A stretch of DNA of 64,000 nt from IMG/VR virus record IMGVR_UViG_3300033388_005412, positions 124,001-188,000 of that record. One strand, written 5' to 3'. The position numbers and the translations under genes are program-made. The notes under the pieces were generated by a model. That model was not told where the DNA came from and ran no database searches. It saw only the letters and a program-made list of their open reading frames with translations. Below, piece by piece: positions 9,030-17,018 of the stretch. This DNA comes from a virus. The stretch's first letter is position 1, and each line of letters opens with the position of its first letter.

Positions 9030-9579
9030 TCATCCTCCCATGTTTTTTACCAACACAATTAAAATTATCCGGTCTGAGATCCATAATAGTCTTAACCTCA
9101 TCAAACGAATACGGCGAAAATGGTGTGTGTGTTTTTAAATGCCATGTGTCAACACCAACATCAAATGATTTTCCCTGGCCATGAAGTTTGTTATGACTAT
9201 GGCCGAACAAATGCCATGTATTATAATGACTTTTCGGCCAGGTACGCATCGCATAATGACTTAACATAATTAATTGCCCATTTATATTGACTTCTTTCAT
9301 ATATGGCAAGTTTCCATATAATTTCATAATTCCCTTATCATGACTTCCGCGGATAAATATGATATCACCATTCAATCTTTCTATAACTTGTTTTATCCAT
9401 CCTGGCGCACCAAATGCAAAATCGCCAATATGGTACGTTGTTCCATCCACCGGCACCACTTTATTCCAATTATTGATCAACAATTCATTCATGTAATGAA
9501 CATTCTTAAATGGTCTATTACAAAAACGAATAATGTTGGTATGACCAAAATGATAATCAGCGGAAAAAAACACACTCAT
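9010..9579 (-). CDS. Calcineurin-like metallophosphoesterase
   Basis: 189 aa. Family motifs appear in order: DYHFGH (D8, H10), GDFAFG (D53), RGSHDKG in place of the usual GNHD, LSHYAM, and GHSHNKLHG. These are the di-metal ligands of the superfamily, so phosphodiester or phosphomonoester hydrolysis is expected. The length and the THIGD-like core match small phage and bacterial phosphoesterases that are often annotated without a known substrate. It overlaps the nucleotidyltransferase gene by 4 bp, and the pair could act in RNA or DNA end metabolism (inference). Confidence 0.88.
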   Translation of the reverse strand: MSVFFSADYHFGHTNIIRFCNRPFKNVHYMNELLINNWNKVVPVDGTTYHIGDFAFGAPGWIKQVIERLNGDIIFIRGSHDKGIMKLYGNLPYMKEVNINGQLIMLSHYAMRTWPKSHYNTWHLFGHSHNKLHGQGKSFDVGVDTWHLKTHTPFSPYSFDEVKTIMDLRPDNFNCVGKKHGRMNETKET

Positions 9580-10586
9580 GCCTGCGCACCTGGAATTTTT
9601 TTTAATAATTCTGAACTAATAGTGCCCCGCAATTTTTCCATGACATTTTTTTCCAAAAACTGCATAACCATTTTCATATATAAAGCATTAACATCATTCA
9701 TATTATAAGTATGAGGCAGCTTTGTTTTTTTATACGCGTCTTCTATATCAGCCTCCAATGAGTCAGCATAATCAAGAACTTCTTTTAATTTCCATTTTCC
9801 CACTTTTATATCTTTAATCAAATCAGCATTCGGCAGTGGAAATTTTAATTCTTCATTTTTTAACAGCGTTACACCCTCGGCGAAGAGACGAATCAAATGT
9901 GAAGAAAATTTTGTATCATATCCATATTTTAAAACCAATTCCTTTCTATGCCCAACTTTATCTAATCTATCTTTAATATATTGTTTAACTTTTTTAATAT
10001 GTAAATTATCCTTAAAATTCAAATCACCTATAGCAACATTTGCGCCCTTAAAAACAATAAAGGGCAGTTTTTTATCTTTTAATTCTATAAGATATTTCAC
10101 ATCTCCGACATCACATAAATAATCATAAGCATTTTTTAATAAATTAAATTTGTCGGTTTTAATAATCATTTTATGTTTTTGCGCATGCGCATACCCGCAA
10201 AACCTATGATACAAACCTTTATGTAAAAACATATGCCGATTGTCCATTAAAAACTTACCAATATCATTTCTAAATAAAATATTCTCATCATTCACATACA
10301 TAAGCTCAAGAATATTTGGATTATTATTCATCAATAATCTTACATATTTTTCAAGAGAATACAAAACACAATCAACAGCATCCTTTGTGTTTTTGCCAGA
10401 ATCATCTTTACTTTTATCCGACAGATCAACTTGTTCAATTCTTTTAAGCCCCATTATATAATCAAGATCCGGAATAAAAATTCCCGAAAAATCTAAATCA
10501 GATGTTTCGGTATTTGTTCCATATAAATTAGATCCAACCCGAACCTTCAATATAATATTACGCAACGCCATTTCCTGTTCTTTCAT
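9576..10586 (-). CDS. RlaP-type (DNA polymerase beta superfamily) nucleotidyltransferase
   Basis: 336 aa. The hallmark GSNLYGTNTETSDLDFSG at residues 18-35 contains the GS followed by DxD (D30, D32) of the pol-beta fold and matches the predicted nucleotidyltransferases often linked with RNA ligases. A third acidic strand, VDCVLYSLEKYVRLL, follows near 70-85 as in the family. The helical C-terminal half extends to residue 336. The coupled phosphoesterase downstream and the tRNA cluster upstream fit RNA end processing, but the substrate is unknown. Confidence 0.85.
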   Translation of the reverse strand: MKEQEMALRNIILKVRVGSNLYGTNTETSDLDFSGIFIPDLDYIMGLKRIEQVDLSDKSKDDSGKNTKDAVDCVLYSLEKYVRLLMNNNPNILELMYVNDENILFRNDIGKFLMDNRHMFLHKGLYHRFCGYAHAQKHKMIIKTDKFNLLKNAYDYLCDVGDVKYLIELKDKKLPFIVFKGANVAIGDLNFKDNLHIKKVKQYIKDRLDKVGHRKELVLKYGYDTKFSSHLIRLFAEGVTLLKNEELKFPLPNADLIKDIKVGKWKLKEVLDYADSLEADIEDAYKKTKLPHTYNMNDVNALYMKMVMQFLEKNVMEKLRGTISSELLKKIPGAQA

Positions 10587-10746
10587 ACATCCTCCATACT
10601 TATCACCTTAACATCGGCCCTTCGCATGCACCACACGAATATAATCGTACATATTCAGCACACCCCTCGGTCTTTTAACGAAACTAGACCTACGCCTTTC
10701 TCGCCGACTTTTTAAATTTTATAAAACACCACACCAACATCAAAAC

Positions 10747-10832
10747 TGGAGCCGGCGAGAGGATTCGAACCCCCGAGGACTTACGTCACCGGTTTACAAA
10801 ACCGGTCCTATCAACCACTAAGGGACACCGGC
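10747..10832 (-). tRNA. tRNA-Thr(UGU) anticodon on a class II (Ser-like) body
   Basis: On the minus strand the acceptor GCCGGTG pairs with CGCCGGC, followed by encoded TCCA. The anticodon stem CCGGT/ACCGG closes a TTTGTAA loop, giving anticodon UGU. The T-arm is GGGGG-TTCGAAT-CCTCT. The D-stem has only 3 bp and the variable region is 14 nt and can form GAC-GTAA-GTC, as in class II tRNAs. The D-loop AGTGGTTGA resembles tRNA-Ser. Length is 86 nt. Confidence 0.9.
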
Positions 10833-11218
10833 AATTTCTTTGCACGACCTCTTCCAAAATGAGCTGCCATGCATTTTCGATTACAATAAAAATCTTTTTG
10901 CCCAGCTTTTATTTTATTCTTAATTCTATTTGCTCTTTTATTCTTTAATTTTCCGCAAAATGTACACCGAATTGTTATCATAGCTGGCTTGGATGCATGC
11001 CCGCTCGCATGTCTTTTTCTATCAGTTAATTCTAAATTTTCTATACGATTATCATGTATATCTCCATTAATATGGTGAACAATTTCACTGCTTTTTAATA
11101 TTCTTCCTATCTTTTGAGACATAACCCATCGATGCTTTAAAATCGCACCATTTCTATTTGCCATAGGATTCCCAATCTTACCACAAACATAATCATAAAA
11201 TTTTTTTTTATTTTCCAT
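10811..11218 (-). CDS. HNH homing endonuclease
   Basis: 135 aa from the ATG at 11218. The segment [18 protein letters not shown] is the HNH core (His-His, then Asn and the N-rich ENL signature). It is followed by a C-terminal treble-clef-like half with [14 protein letters not shown] and FYCNRKC. Its last codons and TGA lie inside the tRNA-Thr gene, and a broken tRNA lies just upstream of the start. This fits a selfish endonuclease inserted in a tRNA cluster. Confidence 0.88.
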   Translation of the reverse strand: MENKKKFYDYVCGKIGNPMANRNGAILKHRWVMSQKIGRILKSSEIVHHINGDIHDNRIENLELTDRKRHASGHASKPAMITIRCTFCGKLKNKRANRIKNKIKAGQKDFYCNRKCMAAHFGRGRAKKLPVSLSG

Positions 11219-11239
11219 TTTATTCAAATATTCCTAAAC

Positions 11240-11270
11240 ATCTTTACTCTACCAACTGAGCCACACCCTG
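11240..11270 (-). pseudogene. tRNA 5' half (broken tRNA)
   Basis: The minus strand reads CAGGGTG-TG-GCTC-AGTTGGTA-GAGT, a textbook acceptor strand, positions 8-9 and D-arm. No matching anticodon arm, T-arm or CACCCTG 3' strand follows. The HNH gene begins about 20 bp further on. This looks like a tRNA truncated by the endonuclease insertion. Confidence 0.65.
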
Positions 11271-11279
11271 TTTTTTTTT

Positions 11280-11353
11280 TCGAGCGGGCAGGATTTGAAC
11301 CTGCGACCTTCGGGTTATGGGCCCGCGAAGCTACCAAACTGCTCTACCGCTCT
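11280..11353 (-). tRNA. tRNA-fMet(CAU), initiator type
   Basis: The anticodon loop is CCCATAA on a stem with three consecutive G:C pairs (GGG/CCC), and the 1:72 position is unpaired (A and G). Both are initiator hallmarks. The T-arm is GCAGG-TTCAAAT-CCTGC and the remaining acceptor pairs GAGCGG/CCGCTC are perfect. A73 is present but CCA is not encoded. Confidence 0.88.
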
Positions 11354-11360
11354 TCATATA

Positions 11361-11438
11361 TGGTACCGATGGTGGGATTCGAACACACACCTGTCAGCAT
11401 TTTAAGTGCTGTGACTCTACCAATTGGTCTACACCGGC
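11361..11438 (-). tRNA. tRNA-Leu(UAA) anticodon on a class I body
   Basis: The acceptor GCCGGTG/CATCGGT is followed by encoded ACCA. The anticodon arm CAGCA-CTTAAAA-TGCTG gives UAA. The T-arm GTGTG-TTCGAAT-CCCAC has one mismatch. The variable region is only about 6 nt (ACAGGT), although leucine tRNAs are normally class II with a long variable arm. The D-stem has 3 bp. Confidence 0.85.
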
Positions 11439-11493
11439 ATATTCTATATTATTTTTATTTCACCCATATTATCAACTTAAGACATCAACACTA

Positions 11494-11694
11494 TCAGCAC
11501 CATCTGGTCAATGACCTTTTTTTATTCATAATATGATATTTAGCTTTATCTAAATCCTGCTGCTTAATATACCAGCATCCTTTGTGTTTATATCCCGGAA
11601 CTTTACCGTCATGCACAAGAGCACGAACATACTTCGGGTTTTTTTCACCATACATCTTAGCAACCATTGCAATTGTATACCCAGTGTAATCCAT
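11494..11694 (-). CDS. Small MerR/excisionase-like HTH DNA-binding protein
   Basis: 66 aa. The core TIAMVAKMYGEKNPKYVRAL followed by VPGYKHKGCWYIKQQDLDKA has the arrangement of helix-turn-helix 17 / excisionase domains: a helix, a recognition helix with a tyrosine-valine-arginine core, then a wing ending in W-x-I-x-x-x-D-L. A regulator or recombination directionality role is possible. Good SD (AAAGGAGGAAAA). Confidence 0.7.
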   Translation of the reverse strand: MDYTGYTIAMVAKMYGEKNPKYVRALVHDGKVPGYKHKGCWYIKQQDLDKAKYHIMNKKRSLTRWC

Positions 11695-11704
11695 TTTTCC
11701 TCCT

Positions 11705-11917
11705 TTAGTTTTTTTTCTTTTTTAGTTTTTTACGATATTTATCAACTAAATTATTATATTCATCGATAAACTCTTTTTTTAATAAAATACCTTTCGATAG
11801 ACATGACTCACAAAACATGCCCTCAATAAATCGAAAAGAATCAGTCATCGGCGTTGAACCTACTGAATAACAACCCTTAATTTCATCACCACACCCATCA
11901 CAAAAATACTTAATCAT
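11705..11917 (-). CDS. Small zinc-finger protein
   Basis: 70 aa. CDGCGDEIKG near the start and FCESCLSKG at about 35-43 form two CxxC pairs typical of a small zinc ribbon. The tail is lysine-rich. It overlaps the upstream 58-aa gene by 4 bp. Confidence 0.68.
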   Translation of the reverse strand: MIKYFCDGCGDEIKGCYSVGSTPMTDSFRFIEGMFCESCLSKGILLKKEFIDEYNNLVDKYRKKLKKKKN

Positions 11918-12090
11918 TTTTCCTCCTTTAGTTTTTCAACATATGATATTTCCATATTATCATAAGAATACTCTTCTTTTATTATTTTTTCAACTTTCTT
12001 TTTTGCCTCTTTTTTGTTCCTGGCTGTGACAGTGAACTCGTCATAATCACGCACTTCACAACCAACTACATATTCGTTAAGTTTTTTCAT
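11914..12090 (-). CDS. 58-aa hypothetical protein
   Basis: Begins at the ATG at 12090, which lies inside the end of the nuclease-like gene in another frame (14-bp overlap), and ends at a TGA overlapping the next ATG. A beta strand pair is followed by a Lys-rich helix. It resembles the small DUF-type beta-beta-alpha proteins with the pattern V-x-A-x-N-K-K-E-A. Function unknown. Confidence 0.55.
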   Translation of the reverse strand: MKKLNEYVVGCEVRDYDEFTVTARNKKEAKKKVEKIIKEEYSYDNMEISYVEKLKEEK

Positions 12091-12592
12091 TTTTCAACAC
12101 CTCCAAACTCATTCTACATAAGGTAGAACTCTGATTTTTGACCATAAGAATAATATCCTTAAAACTTAATCTTGGCACATTAAATGCCTTTGCTTTTTTA
12201 GTAACTATTATATTACAACACCACCAATTTATATTTGTTATATCAATATCACACCGTGCACTAAACAATCCAAAATTACTATCTTTTAATTCATCTTTGA
12301 CAACATCAGAAATATCATCCGGTACACAATAATAAAATTTATAAGGCATTATCTCTGGGTATTTTTCTCTATATTTCCAAATTTTTTTATTCTTGTCATT
12401 TCTAAAATCAGCCAAAGAAGTCTTAATTTCTATTTCAATTAAATGTCTTCTATCATCAACAACTAAAACATCAGGACGATATCTATATTTATATTTACCA
12501 ATTCCTTGTTCACATACTACAATAGGGTACTGTTTTTCATACCTGAAATAACACATAACTGCTGATCGTAATATTTTATTTTTCCTATTCAT
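12077..12592 (-). CDS. PD-(D/E)xK nuclease-like protein
   Basis: 171 aa. The order RPDVLVVDD, then LIEIEIKTSLADFRND, then KFYYCVPDD matches the D...ExK core and the following strand of restriction-fold nucleases, including small MmcB-like and phage proteins. A catalytic pair would be D39 and E53-x-K55. The substrate is unknown and it could be part of recombination or an anti-host function. It starts 3 bp downstream of the preceding gene's stop. Confidence 0.7.
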   Translation of the reverse strand: MNRKNKILRSAVMCYFRYEKQYPIVVCEQGIGKYKYRYRPDVLVVDDRRHLIEIEIKTSLADFRNDKNKKIWKYREKYPEIMPYKFYYCVPDDISDVVKDELKDSNFGLFSARCDIDITNINWWCCNIIVTKKAKAFNVPRLSFKDIILMVKNQSSTLCRMSLEVLKNEKT

Positions 12593-12595
12593 TTA

Positions 12596-12832
12596 TCAGT
12601 CCCATTCATATATTGTTTTTTCCCTATTCTCCAAACAACATTTAATAGCAAGCAGTATATCGCAGCCATAAACTAACACATCGCCGGTTTTTTCATCAAC
12701 CGCACACGTATTAACACCAAATTTTTTCCAAAATTTTTTATGATGTATTTTCAACGGCCTTATGATATCCAATACTTCTTTATTGGTATATCCTAATTTA
12801 TTCCTCGACTTCGGTAATTTGATTTCACGCAT
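12596..12832 (-). CDS. 78-aa hypothetical protein
   Basis: I choose the ATG at 12832 (GGAGGTTGTTAAAA upstream) over the one at 12841. The basic N-terminus (KLPKSRNKLGYTNKEVLDII) looks DNA-binding. The second half is a small beta segment with Cys residues. Overlaps the membrane-protein gene by 8 bp. Function unknown. Confidence 0.6.
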   Translation of the reverse strand: MREIKLPKSRNKLGYTNKEVLDIIRPLKIHHKKFWKKFGVNTCAVDEKTGDVLVYGCDILLAIKCCLENREKTIYEWD

Positions 12833-13643
12833 TTTTAACAACCTCCCTGTTATTCACTAAATAAGCAATTAATTTTTTTATATCTATTTTATCCAAAACT
12901 TTATTCTTAATACAACCTGAGACATAAACAGCTATAATGAGTTTTATCAAAAACGGCAAACCAAGAACACTGATAATATAAAATATAATAACGGAAACGG
13001 CTCCTCCCTTTAAAACATCACTTGATCTAATCTGTTTTTTTCTATACGCAAAAACAGCGGAAATTATCGTAAATACTCCCAATAAAGGGTTTGCCGCAAC
13101 AATCGAACATATGCTCATTGAACCGAGTATTTCACTAATTTCACCAGCATCTTTTTTCTTCAAACCAAAAATATAAACTGTTAGTGTTAAAACAGAACTT
13201 ATCAATTTAGCACCGTTTATTGATAATAATTTATAAATATATGATTTATCAACACCTGGAATAACTGACATCTTTTCAGCAATGCTGTTAAAACTCTTAC
13301 GACTTATTGTTACAATAGGTATTCCCATTTTAGTTACAAAATCTTTAACCAGTGCCGACGTATAACCGGCAATTTCCTGTCCCATGCCGTCCCCGGCACT
13401 AACACGCTCAACTCTATTCCATGCGCTTACAACATCGTGACCACCGTCGAAAAGCCTGTGATAAACACCGTATTTAACAACACCAGCTTTATCAATAGCT
13501 TTATCATATATAGAAACAGTTGTTCCAAAAAATTTATCAGATGCTTTTTTTAAAACATCTGTAAATAAATTCATTACAGTATCGGCCGAAAAAACGGCAA
13601 CTAGACCGGACATGTTTTTCTTCATTACTTTTATAAAATTCAT
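12825..13643 (-). CDS. Membrane protein of unknown function
   Basis: 272 aa. Hydrophobic segments at about residues 145-165, 170-200 and 213-245 suggest three or more membrane helices in the C-terminal half. The N-terminal half is soluble and polar. It is the first gene of the leftward operon and begins five bases after a TAATAT -10 box, with no SD, so it is probably read from a leaderless transcript. Confidence 0.75.
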   Translation of the reverse strand: MNFIKVMKKNMSGLVAVFSADTVMNLFTDVLKKASDKFFGTTVSIYDKAIDKAGVVKYGVYHRLFDGGHDVVSAWNRVERVSAGDGMGQEIAGYTSALVKDFVTKMGIPIVTISRKSFNSIAEKMSVIPGVDKSYIYKLLSINGAKLISSVLTLTVYIFGLKKKDAGEISEILGSMSICSIVAANPLLGVFTIISAVFAYRKKQIRSSDVLKGGAVSVIIFYIISVLGLPFLIKLIIAVYVSGCIKNKVLDKIDIKKLIAYLVNNREVVKNA

Positions 13644-13648
13644 GGTTT

Positions 13649-13677
13649 ATATTACAAAACTAAATCAGCAATGTCAA
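13649..13677 (-). promoter_or_regulatory. Sigma-70-like promoter for the leftward operon (leaderless)
   Basis: On the minus strand TTGACA, 17 bases, TAATAT, then AAACC and the ATG of the membrane-protein gene. Start of transcription is expected at or within two bases of the start codon. Confidence 0.75.
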
Positions 13678-13718
13678 CAACCAATTTCTCACCAATCACA
13701 TACAAGACATATTGCATA

Positions 13719-13747
13719 TTGACACGGAAAAAAAAATATGGTAATAA
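13719..13747 (+). promoter_or_regulatory. Sigma-70-like promoter for recD2 (leaderless)
   Basis: TTGACA (13719-13724), a 17-base spacer, TAATAA (13742-13747), then TTGAC and ATG at 13753. It is divergent from the leftward promoter 42 bp away. No SD is visible. Confidence 0.68.
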
Positions 13748-13752
13748 TTGAC

Positions 13753-15921
13753 ATGAATATGAATATAAATGAAACAATTTGCGGAACGATTAAATCGATT
13801 ATATTTCAATCGAAAGAATCCGGATTTACAATTGCGTCCTTTGAAACACAAAACAAAGATCGCATAAATATAACCGGTGACCTCGGAAATATATATGTTG
13901 ACCAAGAAATTACAGTCGGGGGCACATGGAAAACACATCCTAAATTCGGAAAACAACTTACAGTTAAAAATTTCAAAATTGCCGATCCCTCAAGCAAAAA
14001 AGGCATTAGTTTATATTTATCATCAGGACGGATAAAAGGTATTGGAAAAGAAACGGCAAAACTTCTTGTCAACGCTTTCGGCGAAGAAACACTTAATGTA
14101 ATTGAAAATGATCCCGACCGTCTTACCACAATAAAAGGAATTGGTAAGAAAAAAGCCGACGTCATAATAAAAGGCTGTAAAGAATTTAAATATGTTGAAA
14201 AAATAATGGTGTGGCTGCACGCTCAAAACATATCAGCGACATTCGCCAATAGAATATACAAAGTATATGGTAAAGACGCGATTTCCCAGGTGAAACGGGA
14301 ACCATACGAACTGATTAGAAATGTTGATGGGATAGCATTTCTCAGGGCCGACGAAATAGCCAAATCTGTCGGAATAGAACCCACATCAACAAAACGAATA
14401 CACGCGGGCCTGACATTTACACTAAAAGAATCTCATAGAATTGAAGGACAAATGTATTTACCTGAAAACGTGCTAACCAAAAAAACAAGCAAAATATTAA
14501 AAATAGATGAAAGCATTGTCAAAAGAACATTAAATACAATCAAAAACGGCACAGATGAATTCTCAAATGATTTTGTAGAAGAAAACGGCAATATATACAT
14601 GACATATGCTTTAAGCAATGAAAATAAATTAGCAGCAAATCTAAAAAGAATAAACAACAGTAGAAAACCATTATTACCTGATAACCAGGTTCGTGAATTA
14701 GAACTTTTTTTAAATGCCCAGAATCCTAAATTATCAGATAAACAAATTGACTGTATAATTAAAATACTTACAATTGGCGGCATACATATCATCAGCGGAC
14801 CGGCAGGAACGGGAAAAACCCTCAGCACGACACAGCTGCTGCAATATATAAACAACTTTCTTCCGAAACTTTCTTTTGAAATCGCTTGTCCGACCGGTAG
14901 AGCGTCACAAAATATAACAGAAATAACAAAACTACCATCACAGACAATTCATAGATTATTGAAATATAATCCGGTAAATAAAGATTTTGTTTTTAATGAA
15001 GATAATAAACTATCAACTGATTTTGTAATGGTTGATGAAACATCAATGCTTGATACACAAATGGCCAGAAAACTAACTGATGCTATTTCAGACGGAACGA
15101 CTGTTGTGTTTGTCGGCGATCCGCACCAGCTGCCGTCAGTGGGGGCCGGTAATGTTTTACAGGAATTAATACAGTCCCAGATATTTCCTAATTATTACTT
15201 CAGCCAAATATTTCGCCAAGATGAAGCAAGTGATATAATAAAAGCGGCGCACGATGTTCTTAATGGAAAATATCCGAAAATCCCGAATGACTCAAAACAA
15301 TGCCGATTCATATATAGAGATACAAATGAAGGAGTAGTCGGAACAATTAAAAATATAATTAATAAAAAACCGGAATATGACATCCAGGTATTATCACCCA
15401 TGAGAAAGGGCGAAGTCGGCGTCACACTTCTTAATCAGATTATAGAGCCGATATCCAACAAATACGGAATGAAAATAAAAGATACTAAATATCACATAGG
15501 TGATAAAATAATACAAAATAAAAATCATTATAACATGGAAACAATTGGCGGCCCAATGAATGTATTCAACGGTGACATAGGTGTAATTGAAGAATATAAT
15601 GATGATGAGAACGGCGCTGTCTTTTCCGGCAAAATCAGGGGTAACAATTTCATATATCACAACAGTGATTTACCAGAATGTGATCTCGCATATGCGATAA
15701 CGGTTCACAAAAGCCAGGGCAGTGAATTTGAAAATGTTATATTACCGGTTACACGAAGTCATTTTATAATGCTATCCAGAAATCTTCTTTATACCGCCAT
15801 GACAAGAGCATCCAAAAAACTATGTATAATCGGCACACCCCAGGCCATGATGATAGCAATAAGAAATAATAAAGCTATAAATAGATATACAAAACTTGCT
15901 GAAAAATTATCAATTTCTTAA
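13753..15921 (+). CDS. recD2: RecD2-type SF1 DNA helicase
   Basis: About 722 aa. The N-terminus has the RecD2 OB-like segment (CGTIKSIIFQSKESGFTI), then tandem helix-hairpin-helix motifs (GRIKGIGKETAKLL and LTTIKGIGKKKADVI). The helicase core has Walker A GPAGTGKT, Walker B VDETSMLD, a GDPHQLPSVGAG motif III, and the C-terminal AITVHKSQGSEF of the UvrD_C_2 region. Expected activity is 5'-3' DNA unwinding in replication or recombination. I prefer the ATG at 13753, since a -10 box sits just before it. A longer frame from 13738 would put the start upstream of that box. It is the only plus-strand gene in the left third. Confidence 0.93.
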   Translation: MNMNINETICGTIKSIIFQSKESGFTIASFETQNKDRINITGDLGNIYVDQEITVGGTWKTHPKFGKQLTVKNFKIADPSSKKGISLYLSSGRIKGIGKETAKLLVNAFGEETLNVIENDPDRLTTIKGIGKKKADVIIKGCKEFKYVEKIMVWLHAQNISATFANRIYKVYGKDAISQVKREPYELIRNVDGIAFLRADEIAKSVGIEPTSTKRIHAGLTFTLKESHRIEGQMYLPENVLTKKTSKILKIDESIVKRTLNTIKNGTDEFSNDFVEENGNIYMTYALSNENKLAANLKRINNSRKPLLPDNQVRELELFLNAQNPKLSDKQIDCIIKILTIGGIHIISGPAGTGKTLSTTQLLQYINNFLPKLSFEIACPTGRASQNITEITKLPSQTIHRLLKYNPVNKDFVFNEDNKLSTDFVMVDETSMLDTQMARKLTDAISDGTTVVFVGDPHQLPSVGAGNVLQELIQSQIFPNYYFSQIFRQDEASDIIKAAHDVLNGKYPKIPNDSKQCRFIYRDTNEGVVGTIKNIINKKPEYDIQVLSPMRKGEVGVTLLNQIIEPISNKYGMKIKDTKYHIGDKIIQNKNHYNMETIGGPMNVFNGDIGVIEEYNDDENGAVFSGKIRGNNFIYHNSDLPECDLAYAITVHKSQGSEFENVILPVTRSHFIMLSRNLLYTAMTRASKKLCIIGTPQAMMIAIRNNKAINRYTKLAEKLSIS

Positions 15922-15922
15922 A

Positions 15923-15946
15923 CAAAAATACGCCTATATTTTTGTA
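15923..15946. terminator. Bidirectional terminator between convergent genes
   Basis: ACAAAAATA pairs with TATTTTTGT around a 6-base loop, between the stop of recD2 and the convergent stop of the RNA ligase gene. The A/T-rich stem gives a U-tract in either direction. Confidence 0.55.
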
Positions 15947-15962
15947 TTTAGGTAGTTTTTTG

Positions 15963-17018
15963 TTATTTGCCGCAAACAAATATATTGTTAACAGGTTTTA
16001 ATATTTTCCAGATTAAATAGTCAGCTCTTTCTGATTTCCCATCGAGTAAAGAAAAACACGCTCCGCTCAGTTTTTTATCATGTTCCAAAATTAAAGACGC
16101 CTGTTCTTTCCTGTTATCTATTTTTTCAGCTTCAGCAACTATTTTTTTACAATCATTTTTTAATTTATTAAATTCAACCTGCAGATTTGTTTGAATATTT
16201 TTAACCCAGTTATAAAACTCATCCGGAACATCCTTTATAACAGGCTCCAAACTCACACCGTCGCGCATCATTTCCCATATTGATTTCGCCGAAACACCTG
16301 TTAATAATTTATGTAGCCTTTTATATTCATCGCCCTTGATTTTCACACGCAGGCCATTTAAATATCTAGCAACAAATCCTTCATTATTAGCATCTAATGT
16401 TTTAGCTATCTCGATTAATTCATTCGTGTTTTTATTATATATTTTCGGAATAGTAAACCCATAAGTTTTGATAATATCCATACTCAATTCGGCGCCTGTT
16501 TCATTATTAATAACAGCTAGCAAAACTAAATCTTTTTTATCGCCATAATTAACAATTATTTTATTTTCCGGAAATATTATTTCGAATAAATACGTATATC
16601 CCTTTAAAAATCTAACATCTGATTTATTATTATTCAACCATTTTGTCGCCCAGAGCGCCTGATCTGATTCAAAGCTGCCTCTGGTTGATATGCGGTTTTT
16701 TTCACCATCATTATACAAAATACCAAGTGAGCCATCCAATTTCTCAGTAACGACCGGGATTTCGGCGGGAAGATCCTTTAAACCACATCCGTTTCTCTCA
16801 TCCCCGATATTAAAAAATTTTGGAAAAGGACGGGCAACAATATTACCTTTAGTGTCTGTAATAAGACCCCTGCACATACGTGTATAATGATCCCATATAT
16901 TATCAAATTGGCACGCCGGGGTATAATTGAATATCAGTAAATCGGCCGTAGGATGGCGCTTTTCTGATATCAAACATTTTTCAACCCGTTTTCTTATTTC
17001 AATTAAATTAACTTTCAT
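15963..17018 (-). CDS. RNA ligase (T4 Rnl1-like nucleotidyltransferase family)
   Basis: 351 aa, close to T4 RnlA length. Motif I is TEKLDGSLG with the candidate AMP-accepting Lys93. Upstream is RPFPKFFNIGD, typical of Rnl1-type enzymes. Motif III is YLFEIIFPENKIIVNY, motif IV NEGFVARY (about 213) and motif V VKIKGDEYKR (about 225). The C-terminal 110 residues form the helical appendix. The enzyme should join 5'-phosphate and 3'-OH RNA ends by ATP-dependent adenylation, typically to repair tRNAs cut by host defences. It is coupled to the AAA+ gene by a 4-bp overlap. Confidence 0.92.
   Translation of the reverse strand: MKVNLIEIRKRVEKCLISEKRHPTADLLIFNYTPACQFDNIWDHYTRMCRGLITDTKGNIVARPFPKFFNIGDERNGCGLKDLPAEIPVVTEKLDGSLGILYNDGEKNRISTRGSFESDQALWATKWLNNNKSDVRFLKGYTYLFEIIFPENKIIVNYGDKKDLVLLAVINNETGAELSMDIIKTYGFTIPKIYNKNTNELIEIAKTLDANNEGFVARYLNGLRVKIKGDEYKRLHKLLTGVSAKSIWEMMRDGVSLEPVIKDVPDEFYNWVKNIQTNLQVEFNKLKNDCKKIVAEAEKIDNRKEQASLILEHDKKLSGACFSLLDGKSERADYLIWKILKPVNNIFVCGK

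Noticed and set aside
10587-10746. Small ORF between tRNA-Thr and the RlaP gene
   Set aside because: Only a 13-codon minus-strand frame with a poor SD is present. I see no supported gene in this 160-bp gap.
13806-15660. Several minus-strand open frames antisense to recD2
   Set aside because: They are shadows of the helicase coding sequence. None has an SD or a recognisable motif.
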